Shown here: one piece after another, positions 1-11,674 of the stretch
How the letters are laid out: each line of letters begins with the position of its first letter
Position numbering within the stretch: the stretch's first letter is position 1
DNA from: Aurantiochytrium sp. KH105
Lineage: Eukaryota; Sar; Bigyra; Thraustochytrida; Thraustochytriidae
Assembly: GCA_003116975.1 (NCBI GenBank)
Contig: BGKB01000021.1
Location: 124,001-188,000, forward strand
Reading direction: 5' to 3'
DNA length: 64,000 bases
The notes under the pieces: model-generated
Seen by the model: only the letters and a program-made list of their open reading frames with translations
Databases searched by the model: none
Told to the model about the DNA's origin: nothing
Translations under genes and position numbers: made by a program

Positions 1-993
1 CGTCGCGGTCGCCCATGCCAACTGCGTCGTCGTTCGTTGAGGCAAACACTGTTGCGCCGTGCAGATGCACACCATCCAGCAGTTGCCTCTTTTGTTGGCC
101 TTGTTCCTTTCAACAAGGCCAGTTTGGGTCCATCACAGCTTCGCTCGACGGCTGCCTGGCCGACCGGCGGTTACCTTCGACATGGGAAGCTTTTCGAACA
201 AAAGCAGAAAAAAAAAAACGGAATGAAAGCAACTGCACGTGCCGCGTTTGTGAGGAGATCCGCTTGTGATCATCGGTCCAGTCGAAGCTTCTGCTACTCA
301 TGGCTGGCTTTGAAGGAGCGAAAGTAAAAAAACTGCAATTTTTTTTCGTTGGGCTGTCCTCGAGTCGAGAGACGTCGCCTGTTGCGGCTTCCCGGGGCGA
401 TTGCGCTGCGCTCGAGAGGAGGGAGACAAAGACATGCTCAGACGTTGTAGATCTTTGTGTCGGCGGCGTGATCGCGTAGCTTCTCAAAGGACCCGTATGG
501 ACTTGCAGGTCGGTTGGCTTGCGAATGAAGGCCACCGCGCCCAAGAAGAATTTTTTTTCTTTCGAAAGTTTGTGATAAAAGAAGGGGCCCCATTTTTCGT
601 TAAGATGCCCTGACTTCTTTCTCACCGGTCTCCTGGGCCTTCTCGTCTGGTAGAAGACATCTTGCGCGCCTGGTCCTTCTCCAGCCTGCGATCCCGATCC
701 CTTCTTTACAATTCCTTCGCTGGCAGCCGCAGGTTTCGCGCGAAACGGCGCTTCGATCGCTGCATCGGCCAGCTCGACGACGTCTCTTTCCCAATTCGCG
801 GTCGCTCGAGCTGCGCAGAGCCGAGGCCAACGCTCGCCGTGCGGAAATGGCACTCGCAATCGGCATCGGCATCCAGGTGAGACCGCTGCGGAAAAGGAAA
901 AGAAGGGAAAAGAAAGTTCAATTCTTCCTTCCTACTTCCTTCCTTCTTTCCTTCCTTCCTGACCGCTGTCCCCCGAAAAGAAGAAGTTTGAGC

Positions 994-1050
994 TTTTTCT
1001 TTTTTCTTTTCTTTCTTTCTTTCTTTCTTTCTTTTCTTTCTTTCGTTTCG
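994..1050. repeat. (TTTC)n pyrimidine tract
   Basis: Interrupted tandem CTTT/TTTC units form an almost pure pyrimidine strand. Confidence 0.9.
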
Positions 1051-1514
1051 TTCTCGGTAGAACGCGCAGCTGCAAGCCCTGATCATGGATGGACGGATGG
1101 ATGGTGGATGTGGATGGGCGGTTCCTCTCTAGTACCTACTCCCGCTTTCCGGATTCACGCAGCTGCAGCTGCAGCCAGCGCAGAGGAGCGTCTCGCCCGC
1201 CGTCTTACGTCGCCTTGCGTCGCGCCGCGTCACACGGCACGGGCCCCCGGCGTCCAGCCTTCGCCATCGGCCTGCAAGTCCAAGATAAACGTGACCATAC
1301 AGACAGCCAGACGTATCGTAGTAAGATACACCACATTTGCGTGGTGGGCGCGAACGCAAACTCAAGTAGTAGTACTATCTATACTGCAGCATGCTCGTAC
1401 AGCGCACAGTGGGCCTTGGCGGCGGCAACAGCGCCAGCGCACTGGCGCAAACGCAGCGCCGGCCGGGCCGCGTGGAGCCGCGCCACGCAACCCGAACCAA
1501 CTCGCGCCACATGC

Positions 1515-1522
1515 CAAGCAAC

Positions 1523-1551
<29 letters not shown>
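1515..1551. repeat. (CAAG)n microsatellite
   Basis: About eight near-perfect CAAG units. Confidence 0.9.
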
Positions 1552-1553
<2 letters not shown>

Positions 1554-1780
1554 TCGAGTCGAATCACCTCCCCGCCTCGCCGCGCCTCGCGCTGCTTCGC
1601 GGCCGAACTCGGCGCCAAGATTTCTCCCCTCCCCGCCCTCGTAGCCGTGGCTCGGGCCGCAGCTGCAGCCAGCAGCGGCTACAGCCAGCCAGCTGTGCTG
1701 CAGCCAGCCAGCCGCCACCGGCCCACGCCGCGTACGCTGCTGCGCGTCGACGACCGGCGCGTCGATCCGGGCGCTCGAGG

Positions 1781-1823
1781 GATCCATCCATCCATCCATC
1801 CGGCCATCCATCCATCCATCCAG
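1781..1823. repeat. (CATC)n microsatellite
   Basis: Two blocks of ATCC/CATC units are separated by a short GGC interruption. Confidence 0.9.
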
Positions 1824-2230
1824 CCAGGCCGGCGGCGAGGGGTCGTAGCAAGGACGGGCCGCCCGCGAGGTGAAGCGACGAAGCGGCGCGCGTCCGCCCG
1901 CGAGGCGCGGATGGTCGCGCGCGCTCCGGGCGGGCGCAGTGCGGCGGCGGGCTGGCGAGGGAGGGAGGGCGGCCGTGGATGCGGTGCAGCTGCGCAAATC
2001 TTGCAGCGGCGGGAGCACCTGCGCGCGACTGTGGGTTGGAAAAAAAAAGGAGGAAGGAGGGGGCCGGCTGAGAAAGGGAGAGTGAAAAAATGAATGAAAA
2101 GAGAAAAAGTTAGAATTTGAAAGAAAAGGAAAAAAGTTAGACTTTGAAAGAAAAAAGAAAAAGAAAGGGAATCTTGATCGAGAGACTCTACACGCTGATG
2201 CTGTATAGAGCATTCCGAGGCCGCCGACGA

Positions 2231-2262
2231 CCAACCAACCAACCAACCAACCAACCAACCAA
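2231..2262. repeat. (CCAA)n microsatellite
   Basis: Eight near-perfect CCAA units. Confidence 0.9.
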
Positions 2263-4930
2263 GTTGAACTTGAAGGAGCACCTTTGTGCACGCTCGGCGG
2301 CTGCGAGCAAACCTGAGCTTGACCTTCTGGCTGGCCGGCGCGATTCTCGCTTTCTTGCAAGCTGCTTTCACCGGCGCGAACGGGGCTGGTCCACGCGTGC
2401 AAGTGTCGCCTTGCTCCTGCGGCGTGCTGGCGGCACCCAGATCTCCCTCACCTTCTTCACCTCTTGCACTCGCCACGGTTCCTCCCAGTGACACCATACG
2501 CGCCACTATACACGCATACTGCACAGCCTGCGCCGCCAGCACCGTGAAGTTTCTCCCTCTCCAGCCCACCTGCGCAGCGCCGCGCGCCAAGCGCTGCATC
2601 CTCCCGCCGGTATCCCCATTTCTGTGTCGTGCAGCCTGCTGCTGCTCGCTGTCGCTCGCATCGCACCTGCAGCTATCGCAGCGCAGCAGCTGCACCGCTG
2701 CCGGCCGGCCAGTGGATGGAATGGAATGGAATGAAATCCGCAAGCCCTGTCATGTAGTATGTTCACGGCAGGCGTCTGCGCCGCTCTGTCTCCTCCCTTC
2801 GAGCTCCTTCCTTTTCGCCGTGCCTCGCTCTGCCTGCTCTTGTCTACTGTCCATCCTTTCGTGATCTTCGGGTCTGTATTCGCGCTGCAGGTGCTCTGCG
2901 CTTTGCTTTGGGTTAGCCCCGCCACCTTCCTGCTCCTCTGCCTGGACCGGCCGCGCCCTGCTGCTTCCGAATCTGCACTTGCACGAACGCGCTGCGCAGG
3001 AGCGTGTGCCTGCCCGCTTACGCTGCGACGCCTCGTGAGGCGTGCGATCTGTGCTGCTGCTGCTGCTGCTGCTCCCGCGAGGCCCGAGCTCAGCGTGATC
3101 GCCACGCGAGGCCGGCACGGAGCTTGGCTGGAAGCAGCAACGCAGCTGCAGCAGCCGGCTGCAGTGCAGCAGTGCAGCAGCCGCTGCCGGCAGCGGCAGG
3201 CGCGGGGATCAAAATGGCAAATGATACGGAGCCACTGCACTGCGCCGGTCTCAAGTGCGATCGAGGCGTGGCGATCGCACTTGAGCGTTCTTGAAAGCTC
3301 AGCCTCAGCAGCGCGGGAGGGGCGTCTCGCAAGGCGCCCTGGACTTGCTCCGCGATCGCATCGGTCGATTGGGGCGAGGAGCTTTCGCGGCAGCCCGTGC
3401 AGAGGGTGATGTTTTGTCTACATTAGGGCGCGTGAGGATTGCTGGGCTTGCTGGCCAACCAACCAAATCCAACTGCAATCGTTGGAAGGAAGGAAGAAAG
3501 GAAGAAGTGAGACTGCAAGTCTGTGTGGCAGGGGAATGACATGAACCCGCCGCTTCTTTCAATGCCACCCATGACATTGGTGTGGAGGCCTGGGTGGAGT
3601 TTGTGGAGGGCTAGTTGCAGATGCACTGTTGTTGCACATAATTCAATTGTTTTTATCTACAGTTTCTGCGCAGCGCCGGCACGGTGAAGTGGCTTCACTC
3701 AACAAGATCCAAAAACGAGATCAGGAAATGATCTTTCAGCGACAAACAAAGCATACACGACATTCTCGACGAGACGAGCTAGGCCGTGGCGTCGGTCGGT
3801 CTTGCCAAAGGCCAGAAATGGCTCACAGTGCATCTTGCGGAACCTCTCGCTCGGAGGCAAATTTGCGAGCGAAGCGAGCAATGCAAAAGCGTCTGCGAGC
3901 AGCCCTAGGAGCACGCGACTACAAGCAAGGCATTCATGCGAGCGACCGGCCGTCGTGCGACAAGGTATAGATTAATTTTTTTCTTCTCTTTTACAATAAT
4001 TAGCCATTCCCTATCTATAAGCAGGCGCTTTATTTTGCCTTGAAAAGTGACCTGTTCATGGTGTTGGGTCCGCAGCGCGCAATGTAGCCAAGTAATTGAC
4101 AGAGGGATACAGAAGATGCTGTATACGCCTGTTCTCGGTCTTGCCCCCTTTGCTTCTCGGTATATCTCACTCACTCACCCACCCGGTCAGAGCCAATGAC
4201 CTCATGAACGGCACGCCACACGGCAGAGCCCTGCCGATCTCGAACGGATAAATAGAGCCGTTGGCTGGGGCGGCGGGGTGGGGCAGGCTGGGGGGGGGGT
4301 AAGGTCGGATAAACTGCGCCCGGAGAGAGCCAGAAGTCGGGTCGTGAACACGTGCGTCGCGCGGCCGCGAGTCGGCAAACTCGCAGGTGCCCCGGCACAG
4401 TGCGCAGGTGCCGAGGCTGCCGGGACGTACGCGCTCAGTCTCCCCTACAAAAACCTCATGCGGGGCTCGCGCCGATTCAGTGCAGTTCACGCGACCTCGC
4501 CGCCACTGCGCGGTTCCAGGTCGCAGTGGAGTGCGTCTGCCGCGCAAGTCCCGGATATAGCCGAAGGGAGCAGGACTGCGGGCAGTGACGTCGCAGAGGA
4601 GGACAGCCGGTGGCCATCAACCGCTTCGGCGCTTTAAGTCACATTCGCGTCGTCGGCGCTCCACCCCACAGTGCGCAGTGGCAGCTGCCGCGCAGATCCG
4701 GCGACTTTTCCGAGCCCACGCCGGAAACACTTTCTCCTGCCAGAACAAATTTTGAAAGACCGTAAGTAAGAAAAAGAAAACAAAAAAACGACGAAAGAAA
4801 TTTTTACTTTTTGCGGAAGAAAAACAGTTTCGCGATACCGGTGGTGGATGAGATAAGAAGAAGATGGAATAAAAATGGCGCCTGCCTGGCTGATCATGTC
4901 TCTCTGTAATCACATCTCCACTCGAGCACG

Positions 4931-4957
4931 ACACGCACGCACGCACGCACGCACGCT
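4931..4957. repeat. (CGCA)n microsatellite
   Basis: Uninterrupted CGCA/ACGC units. Confidence 0.9.
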
Positions 4958-5935
4958 CCCTTTTGAAGAAGAAACGCGCGGGGGCCCGTGCCGCGCGAGG
5001 CCGGAGAAGGAGAGGCCCGCGAATGGCCCGTGCGGCAGCGGCCTTGGCGGCTGATTGGCTGGCTGGCTGTCTGGCGGCTGGCGAGGGCGAGGGCGGAGGG
5101 CCGATGAATCTTCTCCCGGCACGTGTGTGCCCGCCCTCCTGTGCTGCCTCCTCTTCTGGCTGGAGGCAGATCGGCTGCACTTGCGCTCGCACTCTGGCAC
5201 TTCTTCCGCTGCATTTGCGCCATGCGCCGCCGCGACCGCAAACTTCCGCGGCTCGCGGCGCAAATGCGAGGCGCGGAGGGGCCCGGAGAGCGCGACGGGC
5301 CGGCGGCGCGGGGCGGAAACAGGGCGCAGCGTCCGACCTGCCGGCCATTCGAGCAGAAAACGTCGCCCGGCGCGCGAGCCTTCGCGTCGCGGCGCGAGGC
5401 GGGCGGGCGGGCGGGCGAGGAGCCGCGATACTTTCATACTTTCTTTCTTTTTCTTTTCTTTACTTCTTTCTTTCTTTTTTTCTTTCTTGCGACCAAGACC
5501 CGCCAGCCAGGCTGGGGCAGGGAAAGAAAACAAAAAGAAAAAAGAAATAGACGGTTGATACGGCCGCAAGGAGTGGCACGGCCTTGATAGTTTTTATTTA
5601 CCAAGCCATGTTTTTTTGTTTCGCCTCCGCTCGGCATACGAGAAACAAAGATAGAAAGAAGAAAGTTTGAAAGGGAAGAAAGTTTGTCTCGAGAGTTTTG
5701 AAAAGGCGGGAAGGGAAAGGAAGGGCAGGCGGGCGACAAAAGGCGGGTGAAACTCTTTGGCGCGGCGCGCTCCGCGAGGGGAAGTTTCCGGTTCGCTCGC
5801 CCCTGCCTCCCATCCCTTCCCTTCCTCGCTGCTGTCGGTCGCTCGCTCGCTCGCTCGCCCGCCCTCCCGCTCTGGCCGGCTAGCTGGCCAGCGCGAGGGA
5901 CTCCAAAAGACGAAATGAAAAAACTTATCAAAAAG

Positions 5936-5957
5936 TAGAAAAAGAAAAAGAAAGAAA

Positions 5958-6041
<84 letters not shown>

Positions 6042-6046
6042 AAAAA
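5936..6046. repeat. (GAAA)n purine microsatellite of about 110 bp
   Basis: The longest simple repeat of the window: more than 20 AAAG units, imperfect (AAAAAG) at the left end and pure to the right. All-purine strand. Confidence 0.95.
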
Positions 6047-6539
6047 GGCTTGAGGGTTCGAAAGGAGCGAGAGGCCTGTTTGAAAACGCTGCGGCGGCGC
6101 GGCGAGGGCAAAGCAATTCCCCAACGCGCAAGCGCTGCAAGCTCGAGGCTTGCTCGCTCGCCCCCGACCGAGGTACGTGCAAGAGAGAGACGATGGACGA
6201 GGCCAAGCGAGCCGCCAGGCCATGGCGAGACTCAGGACGAGACAGAAAGCGTGCGCGTCTGGCGATGCGTCCGACAGACGGAGAAGCGTGCGCGCGAGCG
6301 TGCGGATGAGCGTGCCAGCATGAGAGATCTCTGCGCCTCAACCGTTCGCTCGTCTCTGCTTTGCTTTAGCTTTGCTTTTGCTCTGCTTTGCTCTGCTTGC
6401 GCTGTGTGACATGATGTGACGGGAGGATGTGATGGATGCGATGATGTTCAAGACGATCGACCGCGACGACCAGGAGAAGAGGCACGCGTGGCGACGCGGA
6501 CCGCGCGCCGAGAACGCTCCGTCTCGGTTTGACGACCGC

Positions 6540-6935
6540 GCCAGCCTGCCTGCCTGCTGTCTTGCCTTGCACTGCTTTGCATTGCGTCGAATTGCATTGC
6601 AGTTCGCCGCTCTGCACTGCAATGCACTGCACTGCGCTCGCTGCAGAGGCGCCCCCCCCCTCCTCTTCTCTCTGTGCATCACCGGCCGACCTGCCTGCCT
6701 GCCTGCCATTCCCGGGCCCGCGGCCGCCAGGCTCGGCGCGTCGCGTGGCGGCGTTCCCGACGGGTCCGTCGCCGCGGAGCGTTGGCCGGACGGCCGATCT
6801 CGAGGCCGAGCAGGCGCCTCGCCTCGCTCGCATTTCATCCCATCCCATTGCGTTGCGTTGCATTACATTGCATTGCATTGCATCGCATGAGATCACATGA
6901 CATCGCGTCGCATCGCATCGCATCGCGGTTCCTGC
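6540..6935. repeat. Degenerate GCATT/GCACT/GCATC pentamer clusters
   Basis: Two clusters (about 6560-6645 and 6838-6935) of five-base units related to TTGCA, CACTG and GCATC. They are irregular, with unit variants following each other, unlike the four-base arrays elsewhere in this region. Confidence 0.7.
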
Positions 6936-7541
6936 GCGCCTCCTCCGCAGCCCTCGTGCTTTTCCCCTTTCTCCCTCTGCTTCGCGTGCTTGGCGGCTGC
7001 GTGAGTCGCATTCTTCGCGCTACACGCAGCCTACCGGGTCCTGCGATTCAATGCGCGCGAGGAGCCTGGCCCCGGAGACGGAAGAGAGAGCAGGAAGGAG
7101 GGAAGGAAGGAAGCAGCGGGCACGCTTTCTTTGTTTCGTTCAAATCATTACGGCTCCAGGGGACAGAGGCAGAAGGGGAGAGAGGGAGCGGGTCCGTGCA
7201 GGGACGAACAGACACACGCACGCTGCGCCAACGCCGAACGGCGCGCGGCGGCCGCGCAGTGGGGGCGCAGAGAGAGGGAGGACGGGAGCGACAGGAAGGA
7301 AGAAGGGGAGAACAGACCAACTGACGTGAGCGAGTGATCCGATGATTGCTTGATTGATTGATTGATCGATTTCCTGGCGGGACCTGTGACCTCTGGTTTT
7401 CTCTTTTACTTTTTCTTTTTCTTTTCATGTTATTCGATCGATCGACAGGAACAGCAAAGGCAGAACCTGAACTCGGGTCTCCTGGAAAGCAGGAGACGAA
7501 CGAACGCAGAGTAGTACAAGGGCTACAAGTCACCAAGCAAG

Positions 7542-10500
7542 ATGGGCGCCTGCGGCGGAGACAAGAAGGACGCCAACAAGACGGCTCAGGTCCAGCAGGA
7601 GTCATGGCACGTCATGGACTGCGAGTCCGTGGCCGCCAAGATGGAGACCGACATGGCCAAGGGCCTGACCGCGGCTGAGGCTGCGGCTCGCCTTGAAAAG
7701 TACGGCCCTAACAAGCTTACCGAGGCTCGCAAGGCCACCATGCTCGAGCGCATCTGGCGCCAGGTCAACAACGTCCTCGTCCTCATTCTCGCCATCGTCG
7801 CCGTCGTCTCGTGCGTCAAGGGTGGCACCAGTGAAGGTGAGGAGCGCGTCACCTCTTTTATTGAGGTCGCTCTCATCGTCGGTGTTATCATTCTCAACAC
7901 CTGGATCGGCATCCGCCAGGAGGGCTCCGCTGAGAAGTCCGCCGATGCCCTCAAGGCCATGCTTTCCTCTGACGCCACCGTCATCCGCGACGGCACGCGC
8001 CAGGGCATCCCTGCCGAGAACGTTGTCGTTGGTGACCTCGTTGTTCTTGGCACCGGTGACCGTATCCCCGCCGATATCCGCCTCGTCAAGGTCTCGAACC
8101 TTGCCTCGCAGGAGGCCGCCCTCACCGGTGAGTCCCTCCCCGTCGAGAAGAAGAGCGACAAGATTGAGGCCTCCAACCCGTCCTCCGTGCCCCTCGGTGA
8201 CCGCAAGAACATGGCCTTCAGCGCCACTCTTGTCTCCCAGGGTGAGGCCATTGGTATCGTCGTTGCCTGCGGTGATGACACCGAGATTGGTGAGATTAAC
8301 TCCCTTGTGTCCCAGGTCGAGTCCAAGAAGACTGCCGTGCTCGTGCAAATTGACATCGTCTCCAAGTGGATCGCCATCTTCGTCGTCTGCACCGCCATCG
8401 TCACCTTCCTCGTCTACTACTTCCACGTGCCCGGTGTCCGCAACGGCCACAAGGCTCTCGAAGGTGTGTCCACCGCCCTCGTGACTTCTGTCGCCATGAT
8501 TCCCGAGGGTCTCGCCGCCATCGTCACGCTCACCTACGCCTACGCCGTCAGCAACATGGCCAAGCACAACGCTATTGTCCGTGTCCTCCCCGCTGTCGAG
8601 ACTCTTGGCTCCGTGACCGTCATTTGCAGTGACAAGACCGGTACCCTCACCAAGAACGAGATGACCCTCACCTGCTTTGTCACCTCGAACGCCCGCTACA
8701 AGTTTAACACCGATGCCACCGAGCGCACGCCCTCGAACTTTGTTCGCGAGGATTCCTTCATGGCTCACACCCGCAAGAAGGGCGAGGTCCCCGATGCCAA
8801 GCCCGAGGAGGTCAAGCCCGAGGTCAACGAGTCTAGTGGCGACGCTGCCACCTCGCCTGTCTCCAACGGCGAGTCGCCCTCGTTCGAGTTCCTCCGCTCT
8901 GCTCTTGCCGGTGGTATCGTCTGCTCCAACGCCATGCTCGGTACGGACGGTGGTCGCGACGGCGAGATCGGCAACCCCACCGAGATTGCCATCGTCCGCG
9001 CCGCCTACTTTTCTAACGCCGACTACGTCAAGATGCGCGAGGAGCAGCCCGTCATTAACCAGGTCCCCTTTTCCAGTGAGTACAAGTTCATGGCCACCCT
9101 CAGCAACCCCATCCCTGAGCTCGACAAGATTGAGGACGGCGTCGTTGTCCACGTTAAGGGTGCCCCCGATCGTCTTATCGCCATGGCCTCGCACCAGGCC
9201 AAGAACGGCGATGTTGGCGAGTCCGAGCCCATCGACCGCGACTACTGGCTCGACGCCGCGCACAACCTTTCCTCCCATGGTCTCCGCTGCCTCGCTCTCT
9301 GCCGCGCCGTCGTCCCCGCCGACGCCGCCAAGCCCGGCGAGAACCTTGGTCCCGAGTTTGTCCAGCGCGACGAGCCCTGGCTCACCATTGTTGGCATTTG
9401 CGCCATTGTCGATCCCCCTCGCCCGGAGTGCGTGCAGGCCATCAAGGAGGCCCACGGCGCTGGTGTCACCGTCAAGATGATCACTGGTGATCACCGTGCC
9501 ACCGCTCTTGCCATTGGTGACCAGCTCGGAATTGTCGACGCTGAGCACCCGGACGCCATCACTGGTCCCGAGCTCGATGACCAGTCCGATGAGGAGCTCC
9601 GCAAGACCGTGCTCACCTACAACGTCTTTGCCCGCGCTTCCCCCGAGAACAAGATCCGCATTGTCAAGGCTCTCCAGGCCGAGGGTCAGGTCTCCTCCAT
9701 GACTGGTGATGGTGTCAACGATGCCCCCGCTCTCAAGGCCGCCGACATGGGTGTCGCCATGGGTAAGGAGGGTACCGATGTCGCCCGTGAGGCTGCTGAG
9801 ATGATTCTTGCTGATGATAACTTTGCCACCATTGTCCGCGCCGTCAAGGAGGGCCGTGCCGTCTGGGACAACCTTCGCAAGGTTCTTCTTTTCAACACTC
9901 CCGTGAACAACGCTCAGGGTATGACTGTGCTCTTTGGTATCATTTGCGGTCTCGAGTTCTCGCCCCTCTCCCCGATTCAGGTGCTCTACTGCAACCTCAT
10001 TTGCGCCGTCACCCTCGGTTTTGTGCTCGCCGTCGAGGTCCCCGAGAAGGGCATCATGTCGCTCCCGCCCCGTCGTGTTGGCAAGCGCCTGATCGGACGT
10101 TTCCTTCTTCTCCGCATTGCCATTGGCACCGTCACTCTTGTCGCCACCACTGTTGGCTCCGTCTTCATCATGCGTGGCCTTACCAGCGACTACCTCATCG
10201 ATGACTGCCCTCGCAACGACTCGGCCGATGCCGAGACCCTCTTTGATGAGTCCAGCGACTGCTTCTCCAGCGCCGCCGGTCAGCTTCGCTCGCAGGCCTC
10301 CAACACCCTCACCTTTGGTGCCATCTCCATTATGCTTTCGGCCCGCTTCGCCTACAACTCGTCCTTGCACCCGCGCATCTTCCGTGGCAACAAGTACGCT
10401 TGGTACTCTGTGGCCATCGTCGTTGTCCTCCAGATCATGATTACCTACATCCCGGGTCTCAACGATGTTGTCTTTGGTATGAAGCCCCAGAACGGTATTG

Positions 10501-10718
10501 GTTGGGGCTTCACCATTCTCTTCATGATCGTCGACTTCCTCGTCATGGAGGCTGAGAAGGCTATCCGCCGCCACCTCAAGGGCGAAGGCTACGATACCGA
10601 CGATACCCAGCCTGACCCTTACCTCGATGACGACCACGTCAACGCCCCGGAGGAGCCCTATGCGCCGCCTGACTCGGTGCGCTCCGCTACGATGCACTCC
10701 AACACCGTGCATCACTAA
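7542..10718 (+). CDS. P-type cation-transporting ATPase, P2-like (bacterial CtpF/Pma1 style)
   Basis: A 1,058-residue membrane ATPase expected to pump a cation using ATP through an aspartyl-phosphate intermediate. All catalytic signatures are present: actuator TGES at about 195-198, PEGL in M4 at about 324, phosphorylation site DKTGT with Asp364, KGAPD nucleotide-binding motif at about 540, TGDH at about 648 and [10 protein letters not shown] at about 721. The N-terminal cation-ATPase domain, P and N domains and C-terminal membrane domain follow in the usual order, with hydrophobic segments on both sides. The segment after GDGVND resembles cyanobacterial/bacterial P2-type pumps more than SERCA. 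In M5 and M6 the residues matching SERCA Glu771 and Asp800 read Gln and Ala, so calcium specificity is doubtful; Na+ or H+ are alternatives. The C-terminus is acidic and probably cytosolic. The ATG has a good context (AAGATGG) and the gene is a single exon. Confidence 0.93.
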   Translation: MGACGGDKKDANKTAQVQQESWHVMDCESVAAKMETDMAKGLTAAEAAARLEKYGPNKLTEARKATMLERIWRQVNNVLVLILAIVAVVSCVKGGTSEGEERVTSFIEVALIVGVIILNTWIGIRQEGSAEKSADALKAMLSSDATVIRDGTRQGIPAENVVVGDLVVLGTGDRIPADIRLVKVSNLASQEAALTGESLPVEKKSDKIEASNPSSVPLGDRKNMAFSATLVSQGEAIGIVVACGDDTEIGEINSLVSQVESKKTAVLVQIDIVSKWIAIFVVCTAIVTFLVYYFHVPGVRNGHKALEGVSTALVTSVAMIPEGLAAIVTLTYAYAVSNMAKHNAIVRVLPAVETLGSVTVICSDKTGTLTKNEMTLTCFVTSNARYKFNTDATERTPSNFVREDSFMAHTRKKGEVPDAKPEEVKPEVNESSGDAATSPVSNGESPSFEFLRSALAGGIVCSNAMLGTDGGRDGEIGNPTEIAIVRAAYFSNADYVKMREEQPVINQVPFSSEYKFMATLSNPIPELDKIEDGVVVHVKGAPDRLIAMASHQAKNGDVGESEPIDRDYWLDAAHNLSSHGLRCLALCRAVVPADAAKPGENLGPEFVQRDEPWLTIVGICAIVDPPRPECVQAIKEAHGAGVTVKMITGDHRATALAIGDQLGIVDAEHPDAITGPELDDQSDEELRKTVLTYNVFARASPENKIRIVKALQAEGQVSSMTGDGVNDAPALKAADMGVAMGKEGTDVAREAAEMILADDNFATIVRAVKEGRAVWDNLRKVLLFNTPVNNAQGMTVLFGIICGLEFSPLSPIQVLYCNLICAVTLGFVLAVEVPEKGIMSLPPRRVGKRLIGRFLLLRIAIGTVTLVATTVGSVFIMRGLTSDYLIDDCPRNDSADAETLFDESSDCFSSAAGQLRSQASNTLTFGAISIMLSARFAYNSSLHPRIFRGNKYAWYSVAIVVVLQIMITYIPGLNDVVFGMKPQNGIGWGFTILFMIVDFLVMEAEKAIRRHLKGEGYDTDDTQPDPYLDDDHVNAPEEPYAPPDSVRSATMHSNTVHH

Positions 10719-11674
10719 GTTGTTGCGAAATGGCGAAACGAACTGTCCTGGTTCCATTACGTAGTTGATCAAGTCAGCGCCAAGGGCGAGCTGGCAAACG
10801 AAAACTATGCATGTACGCGTCCATTCCCTCCTGCTAACAAGCTTTTCGCGCACGCCTGTGTGACAAGATTTTACGAACATGACCAACTTGCGTCCCGTCC
10901 CAGCGCGTTTTTTATAACCAAATAACAAATTACATTTGCATAATGGATTGATCACTCACTCGCACACCTCTGGGGAGAGCTCGAAAACTCTTTTTGCTCC
11001 GTCAAGACGTAGGAATAGAGAAAGGCAGCAGCGGCCGATTGGTTCCAGCCGCTTATCTTGCATGACTGTGTGATTGCATTTGAGCTGGCCAGAATAAACA
11101 AGTTTTTGTCTCATGAAACAAAATCAATGCGTTCGCTGTGCACGCTTCCTAAACATAAGCTTTAACCGACGGCTTTAACGCAGCAAGCAGCTTCTTTCAT
11201 GTAGCATTACGTACAATGTGCATCACACAAAATTGAAACGTGTGAGATGGATTTCCAACTCCGAGCCTCTTCATCACCCACCAATCGACCCAAATCGTGC
11301 ACGAGAAGACACCAAAAATTGAAGTATGAAAATTATTCATCTCCGTATGAACGTTTTCCTAGCGCATCGTCCAGCCTCAGGATTCTGAATAGGCCTAACA
11401 TAATCCACAAGATATTCACCATCTCATCGTAGCTCACTCTTAGCCGCCGTACTAGGCCCAGAAGTTCCATAATCGGATGAAAAGCAAGTATGAGCAAGGG
11501 AAAGGGGCAAGGTAAATTGCTTTACTGAAACTAGAAAAAAGAAGTCCATGCTCGCAAGATGTGAATACAGGGCGAAAACCAAGTGGATATCTTGAGCATC
11601 AATCTGAACAATGCTCCAGCGTCGCTCAATTTCTGTCTGGTCGCAGTTGCGCGATCAAGTCCGTGCATCGTTTC
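10719..11674. other. Convergent intergenic region, 3' ends of ATPase and RAD6
   Basis: A+T-richer non-coding DNA between two convergent genes. An AATAAA hexamer near 11093 on the + strand could serve as a polyadenylation signal but is far from the ATPase stop. No other feature seen. Confidence 0.6.

Larger units (their letters stand above)
1..7541. other. Gene-poor, repeat-rich region upstream of the P-type ATPase
   Basis: I find no coding region I can support here. Open frames on both strands are low-complexity, lack family motifs, and several begin at non-ATG codons. The stretch holds many tetranucleotide arrays (listed separately), long homopurine/homopyrimidine tracts, CTG runs near 3053-3074 and an A+T-richer island near 3960-4100. 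A frame on the minus strand at about 650-860 looks slightly protein-like but opens with TTG and has no recognisable domain. The last few hundred bases must hold the promoter and 5' leader of the ATPase gene; no TATA box stands out. Confidence 0.6.

Noticed and set aside
847..2743. Long overlapping frames on both strands at 0.85-2.7 kb
   Set aside because: Composed of low-complexity Arg/Ala/Ser/Pro and microsatellite translations; no domain, no clear start, and all frames are open equally because of high G+C.
5434..6223. Frames rich in FLSFFLS repeats resembling membrane proteins
   Set aside because: They are translations of the (GAAA)n tract, not a gene.
7602..10955. An 1,117-codon open frame antisense to the P-type ATPase
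   Set aside because: The product is Gly/Asp/Val/Leu-rich with no domain. It arises from G/C third-position preference of the sense gene, and smaller shadows occur opposite most genes here. Its start is also not a normal gene context.
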